NCBI RefSeq assembly: GCF_041146395.1 | Contig: NC_090989.1 | Coordinates: forward strand, 285,311,343 to 285,375,342 | Length of the DNA stretch: 64,000 nucleotides | Source: Eulemur rufifrons | Taxonomy: Eukaryota > Chordata > Mammalia > Primates > Lemuridae | Direction: 5' to 3' | Part shown: positions 1-11,700 of the stretch, piece after piece | Layout: every line of letters starts with the position of its first letter | Position numbering within the stretch: position 1 is the first letter of the stretch | The notes under the pieces: generated by a model | What the model saw: the letters and a program-made list of their open reading frames with translations, nothing else | Database searches by the model: none | Told to the model about the DNA's origin: nothing | Position numbers and translations under genes: made by a program

Positions 1-1320
1 TCTTGCAGAGGTTTTGTAATTGTTGCTCGTGTGTTTGGTCGATGGTTCACTTTGGATTCATTCCTGCGTCAGAGGCGGGAAGGGGAAGGTTCGTTTCCTT
101 CCACCTGGACGTGCGGCTGTTCCCGCTCTGCGTCCCCACTGGGTGACCTTCGCCAGGCCCGGGCGACTGTGCAGGTCTCTTCCTGGGTCCTGTCCCGCTG
201 CTGTGCTGTCTGGGCTCGTGCCACCCCGCTGGGCTACTGGAGCCTTCCGGAGGTCTTGGAGCTGTAAGTGCCGCAGCTTTGCTCTTCTTAGGAAAGTGCT
301 GAATCGTGGGTCAGCGTGAGAGGGACGTTCCTCGCGACGATACTGCGTCTGCTAATCCAGGAGCACAGGGTCTCCCAGGTCCCCCAACCGTGGTTTCTAG
401 TGTGTAGTGGGCGGGCGTTAAGCATCTATGTGACAGCTCTACTGGCACGATCCGCACGCACACCACTCCCGCATCCAAAATGCAGAATTCGGGGGTTCAG
501 TATATTCAGAGCTGTGCAGCCATCCCCACCGCGCACGGCACTCTGTCAGCCCCAAAGAAACCTCCTGCCGCTCGGCAGTTACTTCTGTTTCCCGCACGTT
601 CCTCTCGGCCCCGGGCCGGCCCCAGTCTGCTTTCTCTATGGATTGTTCCGGGCGTCTCAGATAAACAGAATCGTACAACGTGAGGTCTTTTGCGGCTGTT
701 TCTTTCGTTTGGCATCGGGGTTCATCCACACCGAACAACACATCGACACTTCATTTTTTTTTCTCGCTAAATAAAATTCCATCGTGTGGCTACACCACGT
801 TGTATCTGTCACGTCGCCGGTGGGTAGACATTCAGGGCGTTTCCACTTTTTGGCTGCCACGAACATTGACGTACAAGCTTTGACAGACGTATGTTATCAC
901 GTTTGGCTACGTATCTGGGAGTGGAATTGCTGGCATTATATTTTTTCGCACATATATTTTCCTTCCCATATTTTGTTTAATCTGGTGCTTTTGTGAATTG
1001 TATTATTTATAATTTCGTTTTCCAGTTGTTTGTCACAAGTGTGTAGGAATAAATTGATTTTTTTGTATGTTGACCTTGTGTTCTACAACTGTGCTGCACT
1101 CGGTGATTCGTTCTAGTAGCTTTCTGGAAATTCCTTGGAATTTTCTGCCTAGACCACGTTGCTTCTGAATAAAGACAGTGTTGCTGCTTTCTGCCCAGTT
1201 TGTGCGGCTCGCCACCCGGCCTGGGGGGGAGACAGGCGAAAGCGGACAGAACTTTCTGCCATGTTCTCTGTGTCGGGGGAAACATTGAGTCGCTCATGGT
1301 AAGTGCGATGTCAGCCGTGG
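1..1320 (-). repeat. Antisense L1M 3' region, heavily GC-shifted
   Basis: The stretch follows the usual antisense order of an old L1M 3' segment: a tract around 520-560 resembling 'gcaaccatcacca', the 'tctatggatt' block at 637-647, 'attccatcgtgtgg' near 776, 'ccactttttggctgcca' near 843 and 'ggagtggaattgctgg' near 918. A/T positions of the remembered consensus are often G or C here, and CpG is frequent. Positions 1-270 resemble the ORF2-proximal part of another antisense L1M copy. Subfamily was not assigned. No gene is seen here. Confidence 0.75.
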
Positions 1321-3208
1321 GTTTTGCGTAGACGCCCTTTATCAGTTTGTGGAAGTTTCCATCAAGTGACCATGTGGGTTTCTCCTTACTTTCATTAATA
1401 AGGTGAGTTGCGTCAGTGACAGTCCAAAGGTTGCACCAGCCTTGCCTTCCTGGGATAAACCTCGCTTGGTGATTTTGTTTTACAGGGTTTATATCGTACG
1501 TAAGTTGCTGGATTCAGTTTGCTGACATTTTCTCAAGGAGTTTCACATCTCTGCTCGTGAAGGTTCTCGGGCCGTACTTTTCCTGCAGTGCCGCCGTCTG
1601 GTTTTGGCATCGGGATAGCGCCTCGCGCTCCTTTTGTGGCTTTCCGAAAGAGTTTGTGTGAGTTTGATGGTGTTTCCTAAAGTGTTTGATAGAATTATTT
1701 TACCAATGAAGCCACTTGGGCCTGGAGTATGTTGCTGTTGTTAATTATGGGAAGGTTTTTAATTACCGATTTACTGTAATTGCTAGTGTTCTTACCAATT
1801 ACAGTTGACTTTACACATAGAACTACTCAGACTTTCCCTTTCATCTTGTTCCAGTTGTGGTGGCTTTGTCTCTCGTGGCTTCGGTCCCTGGCGGAAGCCA
1901 CTTTGATGCTGACGCCACCGCCGGCTCTTTTGTATTTAGCGTTTGCGTGTCTGGGCCCTTTCCATCCTCTCTCTCTTAACCCACCTGCGTGGTCAGGTGC
2001 GTTTCTTAGCGACGGGGCGCGTGGTTGGGATTTGCATTTTTACCTGGTCTGACAATCGCCTTTGATGTGGAGTCTTTAGACCGTTTACATTTGACGTGAT
2101 TGTCAGTGGTTTTAGGTTTAGGTCTCCCATGTTGCCGTTTATTTTCTCTTTCTCTTCCTGACTGTGCGGGACCGTATCGAGTGCTTTCTAGCGCTGCCTC
2201 TCAGTCCCGCTGTGAACTCACCAGCGAGTCATTCCTCCCTCGCACCGTCGCCCGGCGGTCGCCCTGCGGCTCGTGACTTCCTCAACCGGCCAGCGCCCGC
2301 GTGTGCGACGTAGGGCTCTTGGAACGGCGTGTTTTCGCGTTCCTCCCGTGTGTTTTACGTCTCCACACGCTGTCGGCCTTGTAATGCGTTATTACTTCAC
2401 CGTGAACGGTCAGTTTTCTTTTTTCCAGGTTTCGTCACTTAACGTTTCCCTGCAGCGACAGGTACTCAGCGTGGTTTTCTCAGCTCACACAAACGCGAGC
2501 AGGCGTGTGACCGGCTCCACCGTCAAGATGCGGAACTGTTCACCACCCGGAACCCGTCCTGCCCTGTGCAGTCACTTCTCGTCCCTGCCCGGTGCCTGGG
2601 GACGCTTGTCTGCTTCTGTCGCGTGGGCGGACGGTGCGCGGTGCCTGCCGGTGGGCTCAGAACGCGTCTGCGGCCCGTGCGTGCTGCTGTGCGTGGCAGC
2701 GTCTCATTCTTTCTCATCGCTGAGCACGCGGCATTCCTCCGTGCGGCCGCGCCACGGTTTGCGAGCTCACGCGCCGGCTAAAGGGCGTTAGGTTTTTAGT
2801 AGTCATACATCGAGCGCTGTAATATAAACATTTGCACACATGTTTTGCGTGCACGTAAGTTTTCGTTTCTACTGGGTAAGTTAACCCAGGAGTAGGGTCA
2901 CAGGTCATGCGGTGAGCGTGTCTGCTTTACGGAAACCGCGCAAGCCTCTTCCGGAGTGTCAACCGTTCTGTCATTCCGTGTCGCGGCCAGCAGTGTCCGT
3001 GTTCTCGTCAGTTCCCGGGGTTTTTTTCTCGTGGCCATTCCAGTAGGTCTGAAGTGTTATTTCATTGTGATTTTAATTCATACTTTTCTAGGATCTAATG
3101 ATGTTGAACATCTTTCGTGTATTTATCTGCCATCTGTGTATCTGCTTATTTATGGCTTTGGGTTTAATATTTAGGTCCATGGCCCATTTCGAGTTAATTT
3201 TTGTAGAA
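1321..3208 (-). repeat. Antisense L1M ORF2-type sequence followed by a second L1M 3' segment
   Basis: Segments such as 'ttgccttcctgggataaacc' near 1442, 'ttcagtttgctgacattttc' near 1513 and 'aagccacttgggcctgga' near 1709 follow the reverse complement of the L1 reverse-transcriptase region. The stretch 3050-3208 ('aatgatgttgaacatctttc', then 'tttcgagttaatttttgtag') is another antisense L1M 3' portion. All frames are interrupted, so these are dead copies. The middle (about 2150-2800) is very CpG-rich and only loosely recognisable. Confidence 0.7.
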
Positions 3209-3607
3209 GGTGTGTCTCAGTCCGTTTTGTGGCTAGAGCAGAGTATGTGAGGCTGGGTAACATACGAAGAAGAGAGGTTCATTTAGCTCACGGTTGTGCG
3301 GGCTGGGAGTTCCCGGGGGCTGGTGCGGCCTCTGCTCAGCCGCCCGTGAGCACCTTGGGGCCGTGTCCGCGTGGCGGCGGCGATGAACGGGAAAGCGGAC
3401 ACTTGCAGGGAGGCAAACTCGGGGCATCCTGGCTTGGTAACAACCCACTGACGAGGACACATTCCCTAGAGAATCAGTCCGTTCTCCTTCCCAGAGAGGG
3501 ACAAGGGCACCAAGCCAGGAATTAGAAATCCACCCCGTGACCCAACCTCCACGTTGGGGATCAAATTTCAGCATGAATTTTGGTGGGAAAAACTCAAACT
3601 ATACCCA
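3209..3607 (+). repeat. Old interspersed repeat inserted into L1M (family not named)
   Basis: A block of about 400 bp interrupts the L1M sequence, which stops at 'ttaatttttgtagaaggtgt' and resumes after 3607 with 'gggtcaaggtttttcatgtg'. It begins 'tcagtccgttttgtggctag' and ends 'tttggtgggaaaaactcaaa'. This resembles a very common old mammalian repeat whose copies start 'tctgttttgtgctgct', but I could not fix its Repbase name. Confidence 0.55.
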
Positions 3608-3875
3608 GGTGGGGTGTGTGGGTCAAGGTTTTTCATGTGGATGTCCAACTCAATTTTTGTTTAAAATGAAAAAATCAAAATACGTGTTGACCCACATACT
3701 GACCTTACCCAGCTCTTCATACTTTGTATAGATTGGAGTTTCTATCTGGGGTCAGTTTCCTTCTGCCTGAGAATTTCCTTTAACATTTCCTATAGTCCTG
3801 GCGTTACACTAGTGGTGAGTTCTGAAAAATTATAAAAATGTCTTTGTATCACCTTTAAAAAACATCTGGTGTACA
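3608..3875 (-). repeat. Antisense L1M fragment, left of a SINE cluster
   Basis: L1M resumes with 'catgtggatgtccaactc' near 3635, then jumps to a second L1M 3' module around 3770 ('atttcctttaacatttccta'). It is interrupted at 3875 by Alu sequence and continues after 4331 with 'ttcatttttgaagggcattt'. The two sides join in the expected order of the element, so the SINEs landed inside it. Confidence 0.65.
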
Positions 3876-4010
3876 GGCCAAGGGCAGTGGCTCACACCTG
3901 TAACCCTAACACTTTGGGAAGCTGAGTTGGGAGGATCACTTGTGGCCAGGAGTTCGAGACCAGCCTGGACAACATAGTGAGATCCCGCCTCTACAAGAAA
4001 ATGGAAAAAT
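3876..4010 (+). repeat. Alu left-monomer (FLAM-like) element
   Basis: Starts 'ggccaagggcagtggctcac' and ends in a short A-rich linker ('ctctacaagaaaatgg'), giving one 7SL-derived monomer. It lies directly against a complete Alu, forming a trimeric arrangement. Confidence 0.8.
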
Positions 4011-4335
4011 TAGGCTGGATATGGTGGCTCACGCCTGTAATCCTAACACCCTGGTAGGTCAAGGAGGGAGGATCACTTGAGGCCAGAAGTTCAAGACCAG
4101 CCTGAGCAAGAGCAAGACCCTGTCTCTACTAAAAATAGAAAAATAAGCCAAGCGTGGTGGCTCATGCCTGTGATCGCAGCTACTCGGGAGGCTGAGGCAG
4201 GAGGATCAAGTAGCCCAGGAGTTGGAGGTTGCAGTGAGCTATGATGACACCACTGCACTCTAGCCTGGACAACAAAGTGAGACCGTGTCTCCAAAAAACA
4301 AAAACCAACAACCACCAAAAAAAACCCCACCAAAA
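4011..4335 (+). repeat. Dimeric Alu, sense orientation
   Basis: Two 7SL-like monomers joined by an A-rich linker ('tactaaaaatagaaaaataa', about 4125-4145). The right monomer ends with 'gagaccgtgtctcc' and a degenerate A/C-rich tail. The phrase 'cctgagcaagagcaagaccc' is typical of strepsirrhine Alus. Divergence suggests an intermediate age. Confidence 0.85.
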
Positions 4336-5600
4336 ACTGCCTTGTTGAGGTATACTTTTATTTATGATAGAAACCATCAGTTTTCCTTGAATAATTTTTC
4401 ATCACCTTCATTTTTGAAGGGCATTTTTGCTGGGTATGGAATTCTAGGTTGGCAGCTGCTTTTTGCTTTCAGTACTTTAAAGATGCCGCACGCTCGTCTT
4501 CTGGGTTGCCTGGGAAACCACAGCCTTTCTCGTCTGTGTTTCTCCATGTCTGTTGTGTCTTCTTGGGGGCTCTTGTGTCTAGTTTTCGGCAACTGGATTA
4601 TCACATGCTTTTGTTTTCCTTGTGTTTATTCTGCTTAGGGTTTGCTGAGCTTTCTGGACATGTGCATTTATACTTTTTTTTGAAAAACAAATTTGGGATT
4701 TTTTTTACCATTACTTCTTCAAATGTTTTTGTGCCCCGCTCCCAGAACCCCAATTAAACTATGTGTCGTTTTGCGGAGGCTCTGATTACTCATTGCTCAG
4801 CTGCCTGATTCCTCTCTGGGCTTCAGATTGAATAATTTCTATGGTGATTTCTTCACGTTCACGCGTTTTCTTCTCTGCAGTTCCTTTGTTTTTTGTATCT
4901 CCACGTCTGCCCTCCGCGAGTTCCTATTCTGTGCGTAACACACTCACCATATGTGTAGCACCCGGTGTAGAGCTGCTGGCATTGGGTCATTTCTTGGTTT
5001 GTTTCTACTGACTTTCTCCGCTGGACCCCCTTTTTATGCTCCTTCACGTGGCTATTAACTTTTTGATAGACATGAGACACTGTGACTCTTCCACCGTTGG
5101 GCAGTTCGCTGTCTTGAGTCTCAGTGGCATTGACTTGAGTCTCCGTCACGTGTGACACTGTCGTGCGCCCTACGTGAGCCGTGTGGGCGTCCTCCTTCGT
5201 GAAGTGCCTGTGGTCCCGCCTCACCCTACAGTGAGTTTTCTGTCCTTTTCTGGACACTTCGCACACTGTGCTGCGAATTGGCGTTGTCAGACGTGCGGTA
5301 AATGCCTTTTCCTGCGGTGCCACTTTTCATTTTTTTAATACAGTTTTGAGGTAGTGAAGTTTATTGTTTCATTAATAGCATTTTTTGTATCCTATGTAAA
5401 GAAGTTTTTTCTCACCTTGAGATCATTATGATGTTCCCCTCTGTGTTCATAAAAGATGCAAAAACTCACTTTATGTTGAAATCATTCCGAACTTGCAGAA
5501 AAGTGAGATGGGCACAAAGAGCCCCCGTACACCCTTCACGCAGAGTCACCGATTGGCGGAAATTTGCCACGTTGGCTTTTTCATTCTTGTTCTCTGTACA
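4336..5600 (-). repeat. Antisense L1M 3' region (continuation)
   Basis: Readable landmarks are 'gctgggtatggaattctagg' (4430), 'tttgctttcagtactttaaa' (4463), 'agggtttgctgagctttctgg' (4638) and 'cttcttcaaatgtttttgtg' (4714), in the expected antisense order. The segment 4860-5320 is weaker and CpG-enriched. The stretch 5340-5420 starts another L1M segment. No gene is seen. Confidence 0.65.
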
Positions 5601-6420
5601 CGTGCGGATTTTTTCCTAAACCGTTTGAGAGTGAGTTGCGGACATTATGCCCCTTTACACCAGAATACTGAGCTTTTCTTACAGACGAGGACATTCTCTT
5701 ACATGGTCACAGCACAGAGTTTGGAATTCGAGAAATCACGTCTCCGTGCAGCATCGTGGTGTGGTCTGCAGTCTGCGTCCACGCGTCCCTGTCGTCCCGA
5801 CACTGTTGTGTAGCAGGGCTGTTTCCCGACACCGTGTGCAGCCCGGAGCCACAGGCTCTGTGTCGTGCTTATTCTCCTTGGTCTCGTGTTCCGCAGAGCT
5901 TCTCGGCCTGTATCTGTCACGGCACGGACCTTGCGAAGCGCACGGTTGAGTCGCGTAGGGGCCCTGTGGGTTTGTCAGGCTCCATCACGGCAGGCGGGGG
6001 CCGCGTGTGCGTTGGCTGCGATCACGCAGAGGCAGCATCGTGTCCTTCCCGGCGCTTCCCGTCCGGAGTCGGCATCCTGCGGGCTCAGGGTCGCTGAGGT
6101 GCCTTCGATGATCCGGCTGAGGTGGGCTCTGCCGGATAAAGCCGCTGTTCTCCCCTGGTGACAAGAGGCCGTGTGAACGGCTCCTGCATCACCGACTTCT
6201 CACCCTGTAGTTTCGTGTCTGTCGGTGATTCTCGCCTGAACCGTTCACTCCCGGATCGTTACACGTAAGGTTGTGTCCGACCCTGCAGCTCTGCTGATCG
6301 GGCAGCCGTCTTCTGTAGGACGGCTCTCCGCATGTCCCCACTGGCTTAGTTTATTCCTTCATTTATTGCTATTATTTGTTTACTGTCACTGTAGAGTTTT
6401 TTGTTTTTGCTTTTTCTAAA
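5601..6420 (-). repeat. Old LINE-like repeat with strong CpG enrichment
   Basis: Scattered blocks ('gacgaggacattctcttaca' near 5682, 'gtgggtttgtcaggctcc' near 5966, 'gtgtccttcccgg' near 6039, 'gaggtgggctctgccgg' near 6119) align in order with a repeat I associate with L1M 3' ends. Most A/T positions are replaced by G/C. The name is uncertain. I see no gene. Confidence 0.45.
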
Positions 6421-6644
6421 AAAAAAAAAAAACAACAACAACAATTTCTTACCGTCTTGTTTAGCGACATATTCCAGGCTCATCTCCTGCTTTCTAGCCC
6501 CCACCCTGGAACCAGTTGTCTTTGTGGGGAGTGGGATTTAGAAGCCACAGTCCTGGTGCTGGGATTGTTCATTGCTACTGGGGTGTCTTTGTTTTTACTG
6601 TCTTGTAGCCGTCAGAGCTAGGAGTGTTTATATTTAAAACTCGT

Positions 6645-6830
6645 TGGCCAGGCACAGTGGCCCACGCCTGTAACCCCAGCATGTGGGGAGGCCGAGGTGG
6701 GAGGATCACTTGAGCCCAGGAGTCTGAGGCTGCAGTGAGCTGTGATCACTGCACTCCAGCCTGGGTGACGGAGTGAGCCCCTGTCTCTAAAAAAGAAAAT
6801 AAATTTTAAAAAAATAAATAAAAATAGAAA
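6645..6830 (+). repeat. Alu right-monomer (FRAM-like) with A-rich tail
   Basis: A single 7SL-type monomer starts 'ggccaggcacagtggcccac', contains 'gaggctgcagtgagctgtga' and ends 'gagcccctgtctct' before an A-rich tail interspersed with T. It lacks the second monomer. Confidence 0.75.
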
Positions 6831-7240
6831 TGGTGAATTTATATGAATATCTACAAATATCTCCAAAACCAGTTACCCCAAAGGTTCTTCCTAGCTTCCT
6901 CTCTTCCTGGTGTGCACGTCTCTGCCGTCAGGATTCCGAGTATGTGATTTACGAAAGGCTTTGGAGCCGTAGTGCGTCTGGGACGGGCTTTGGGATGTGG
7001 TTTTCTAGGGCTTGGGAGTCACTTTCTCCCCACGTCACTTCCCGGCTGACTCTCCCGCCAGCTCTTACTGGAGACCGTCTTTGCCCCCTGCGCCGCGGGA
7101 ACCTCTTCTGTGTGTCAGTGTCAGTAAAACATGTGACTTCACGTCTGGACTCTCTTCTGTTCCACGGGCCTCTCCGCCGTCCCTGCGCCAATGTGCATTT
7201 TCTTCTCTGCACAGTGTAAACCTTTCAGGTCTGGCTTCCT
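6831..7240. other. NACC2: Intronic sequence, no recognised feature
   Basis: About 400 bp between two repeats. I see no exon, RNA gene or named repeat. Composition is mixed with many CpGs, like the flanking repeat-derived intron. Confidence 0.4.
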
Positions 7241-8566
7241 TAGGACGCCACACCTGGGCTATTGTCTCATTTTTATCTGCCTTTCAGAACTAGGCTGTTA
7301 AATGCCACACGATGCCACCTGCCGGAATTCGGCTGGGATCGCGTTGACCCCGTGCACGAGCGCCTGGCGCATGGGCACGGCGAGCTCGAGTTTGCCCACA
7401 CCGTTTGCAGTCCATCTTGGGGACACTTCGCCGTCCTCCCCACAGCTTTTTTTAGATTTGTTCCTAGAAACTCATCTTTTTGTTTAAGTTACATAGTATT
7501 CACCTTTCTTGTTTTCATTGTTGCTCATATAGAGAAACAAATGGGATTATTTTAAAATTCCGTTCCCCTTGCTAAACTATTTAGCCACTTACCTGCAGAG
7601 TCTTTGGGATTTTTTATGTACCTCATCATGTCGTCTGGTCACAATGACAATTTCATTTCTTCATTTCTAATCTTAACCTTTTTATTTTCTTTGTTGCCTC
7701 GTGGAAGCAGCCAGAACTCTTCACACGCCCCTGGCCCGTTTCCAAGCTCAGGAAACGCTTCCGGTGTTTCATCCTAAGTGGGCTGTTTACTGGAGGCCTG
7801 ACTGTGATACGCTTTATCAGACTAAGGAAATTTCTTTCATTTCCTAGGTTCAGAGGATTTTTTTCCGCATAAATAAGTGTTGACTTTTAACGAAAGCTTT
7901 TTCTCTAAACGTCTGGAGCGGCCGTGTGGTGTCCGTCTGCTCTGGTGACGTGCAGGGCCGCGCTGACCGCGCTTTCTACCGTGGCGCACCTGGGCGACCG
8001 TGCATCGGTGGAGCGCACTCCTCCTGGTTGTGAGTTGTGTCCTCCATTCCTCTGAATTCGCCTTCTGATATCTTTGTCCCTCCTCTGGAATGGCCTTCCT
8101 GCGGTGAGACGTCCTGGGGGTTAATCTCCCGGAAGGGGTGGGCGGGAAGGGCAAGTGAGGGCCAGGTGTGCAGTGGAGCCTGGCAGGGCCCGGCCTGGGG
8201 ACCGGAGGTGCCGCAGAGGGCAGAACACGCCTCCGTGGGAGACCTGTCCCCCGGCCGCCCCGCAGGGACAGCACATGTGACGGGGGTGTCAGTACCGCGC
8301 CCCAGACCCCAGAAGCAGAGGGGGTGGGGTTCAGAGCCAGGGCCTCGGGGCAGGGACCAAGGCCGCGTGGGGTAGGCCAGCTCAGCGAGTGACGCCGGCT
8401 GTGTAGGGTGAGCTCGCGCTTCTCTTAGCTGCTGGAATTTTCGTTAGGATTTTCGCTGCCCTGTTCACGAGAGAGATTGTGTCTGCTTCCCCCTGAAGGT
8501 CTCGTGTTTTGATATTGAGGTCATCTGGCCTCACACAGTGGATCGAGAATTATAGCCTTCTTCAAA
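7241..8566 (-). repeat. Antisense L1M ORF2 fragment, left part
   Basis: Landmarks include 'tttagatttgttcctagaaa' near 7450, 'agagtctttgggat' near 7598 and 'catgtcgtctggtcacaatg' near 7627, followed by segments matching the reverse complement of L1 ORF2. The part 7900-8420 is so GC-rich that the L1 signal is nearly lost. The element resumes at 8425-8566. Confidence 0.6.
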
Positions 8567-8578
8567 AAAAGATCTTTA

Positions 8579-8957
<379 letters not shown>

Positions 8958-8959
8958 TA

Positions 8960-10460
8960 AAAAATGGTCTGGAACACTTTGCTGGATCTTAAATGTTTGA
9001 AACAATTCACGGGCAAAGGCATTTGGGTCTGGAGTTCTTTGCAGGGAGATGTTTATTTAGATCCATTTTCTGTAAGAGCTGTAGGAGTTGAGATTTTCTA
9101 GTTCTTCTTGTGTCAGTTTTGGTGAGTTGTGTTTTTCTGTAAATTTGTCGGCTTGGTCTAATGTTCAGATTTATTGGCGTGACATGTCCCCACATCCTCT
9201 TACGAGCTTCCCGTCTGCAGCGGAGGGGCAGGCGGTGCCCACGGCAGGTCTGTCTCCACAGCCGGCAAGCGTGACGCGTGACGGCAGCCACGGGTGGTCA
9301 GACGGCCTGGAACGTGTGCCGTGCGGCCCTTTCCACGGCGGACGTTTGCCAGCCCTGCTGTGCGGGGGCCGCACGGGGCAGCGACCGTGGTGGGGTCTGT
9401 ATGTCTTTTCTCCTTCGTTCAGGTCTGCCGCCCAGCCCCCGGCACGTTAGCTGGTCTTTTCAGAGAACCCATTTCTGGATTTTTTTCTCATGTGTATTTG
9501 TGTATGTTTCTATTTCAGTTTATTTCCACATTTTTTGAGTTGAATGTGCCGTCTTCCCGGTTTTGAGATTGAGCTGTAGATCATTGATTCCTTGGCCTTT
9601 TAGAACGAAGCGCTCGGGCCACGCGTCTCCTGATCAGCGTTGCCCATTGTGACATGTCGCGTTTCCTCGCCGTGCAGATAAACGCGTAGCGGTGTGTTGC
9701 CTAATTTCCAAACATTTGAGGATTTCTGGTCCCCTTTTGGGTTACGATTTCCGAACCAACTTCCCCGCGGTCAAGGAATGGACCCAGAGCAGTTCTCGGC
9801 CCGAGACGAGCTTGCTGGGACTCGCCTCACGCCGCCGCGTGTTCCAGGTGCGTGGAAAGCACCGGGTCGCGCAGCCTGACGGGCTGCGCCCGCGGGGAAG
9901 GCGGACCCGTGTTCTGTCTCCTGGCGTTGGCTCCGGAGACTCCGTGTTCGAGTCTCCACGTAGGAACGTCCATTGCTCTGTTCACCCTCCTCCTCACGGG
10001 GGCTGCGGATCAACTCCAGGTTTTCGTCTTCCCGTTCGCGATGCCGTTGCCGTCACGAGCAATTCTTCTTCCGTGCGGGACGCTGCCTGCGCCTGTCTGT
10101 GGTCCGGTGTCAGCAGAGCTGCCCGGCGGCCTTGGCCGCTGCCCACCTGCTACATCTGTTCCCATCTTCCGCTTTCAGCCTGTCTGTGTCCTCTTGTTTA
10201 AGGTTGTCTCTTGGGTTCCGTTGTTTTTATCCAGTCTTAACAAACATCAGTTTGTAGCTGGGGCATTTTGTCTACTTTCACTTCACGTGGTCCCCGACTT
10301 CGGGCTAAAGCCACCGTCTTGCTGGTCACTCCGCACCTGTCCCCCTGGGCTCGTGCTGCTCCTCTCCGTCCTTCGGGTTGACCCGGGTCCTGTCCTGGTC
10401 CCCCGTACGCGCTCATGACACATTGTCATGCTGCTCTTCTAGGGCCCGGAGATGTCAACA
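8960..10460 (-). repeat. Antisense L1M ORF2 fragment, right part
   Basis: Continues the interrupted L1 after the Alu: 'ctggaacactttgctggatc', 'gtaagagctgtaggagttga' and 'ttttcagagaacccatttct' (9457) correspond to the antisense ORF2 interior. From about 9600 to 10460 the sequence becomes very GC-rich with dense CpG and only loose L1 resemblance. No open gene structure is seen. Confidence 0.55.
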
Positions 10461-11059
10461 TTCTTCTTGACTTAGGATTTTCCTGAAATGGGAGCTTTTG
10501 TCACTGCCTGCCCTGACAGGAGGGTGCCGGGCCTGCCTGTGGTGCTGCTGTGTCTTAGCTCTGGGGACACGTCAAGCGCCACCTACGCGCGGCTGTTTCA
10601 GACGGTCGGGTGTTTATCCGCACGTCTGTCTCTCCCGCGTCTCACGCGCCTCGTCCCTGAGCCCCGTCCGTCCCCACAACCCGAGTCCTCGGCCAGTCTG
10701 GGGAAATCCCAGCCCTCAAGTCTCCGCCCTCGGCTCCTCCCCGCTGGGGCCCCGGTGGCATGGTGGCACGTGTGTCTGGCTGTCCCCAATCCTGTCTGCT
10801 CCGTGTGTCTTTTCTGCCGCTTCTCTGTGCTGCTGCAGTCTGGATATTTTGTGTTGGATTATTTTCCAGCTCACAGATCTCACCTGCGTTCTTTAATGTC
10901 TCTCTACATCATCTTTTTGCCTACAATTCCCTTATTGCATTTTAGTAATTTCTAGGATTTGAGCCTTTTTATTGATTTTAGTTTTCTGGTGAAATTCTCT
11001 ATGTACTTACCTAGGTTTCTTGCACATAATAAGAGTAGTTATTTAATTTATTTACTTAC
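10461..11059 (-). repeat. Antisense L1M 3' segment, left of an Alu
   Basis: The stretch 10900-11000 ('ttgcattttagtaatttcta', 'ttttctggtgaaattctcta') follows the antisense L1M 3' UTR. The 5' portion (10461-10850) is GC-rich and not resolved. Confidence 0.5.
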
Positions 11060-11270
<211 letters not shown>

Positions 11271-11700
11271 GAATAGGTATTTTAAAGTTGATATCTGTTA
11301 ACTGTCTGATCTAACATCTCTTTGTAAATTGGTTTTTGTCATTTGGTGCTGGTTTTCTGGTATTCCTGGCACTTTCCTATTGATTGCTGGACATTGTTTG
11401 AAAACATTTTAGAAGCTCTAAGCAGCGCTACTCCAGGCAAGGTCTGGGGACTGTTGGTTGAAGACCTTCAACCCGAGGAAGCCGACTCTGCCCAGGGGTG
11501 CCGGGCACGGCCTCGGTCCAGGCCGGCTGTGTTTGGTCTGCCCACCTGAAGCCGTGGCCGTTCCTGGGTCTCAGCTGAAAGCCTGGTGTTCCCCGAACTC
11601 CTCCTCTTGGCAGGCCCTGACATCTAATTTTGTCTCCCCAATATGTGAGACACCAAATTCTAGACTGCACCGTTGTTAGTTTCCTGGCAGTTGTTTTTTC
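11271..11700 (-). repeat. Antisense L1M 3' segment, right of the Alu
   Basis: 'cctattgattgctggacatt' near 11378 and the preceding T-rich text match the antisense L1M 3' UTR, continuing the segment interrupted at 11060. Similarity fades into GC-rich sequence after about 11450. Confidence 0.5.

Noticed and set aside
1321..2800. A possible working L1 reverse transcriptase
   Set aside because: Antisense L1M text is broken by stops and frameshifts in every frame, and the age and divergence are high. It is a relic only.
4091..4333. An 80-codon open frame resembling 'FFLVVVGFCFLETRSHFVVQ'
   Set aside because: It is the minus-strand reading of an Alu, a well-known source of false ORFs.
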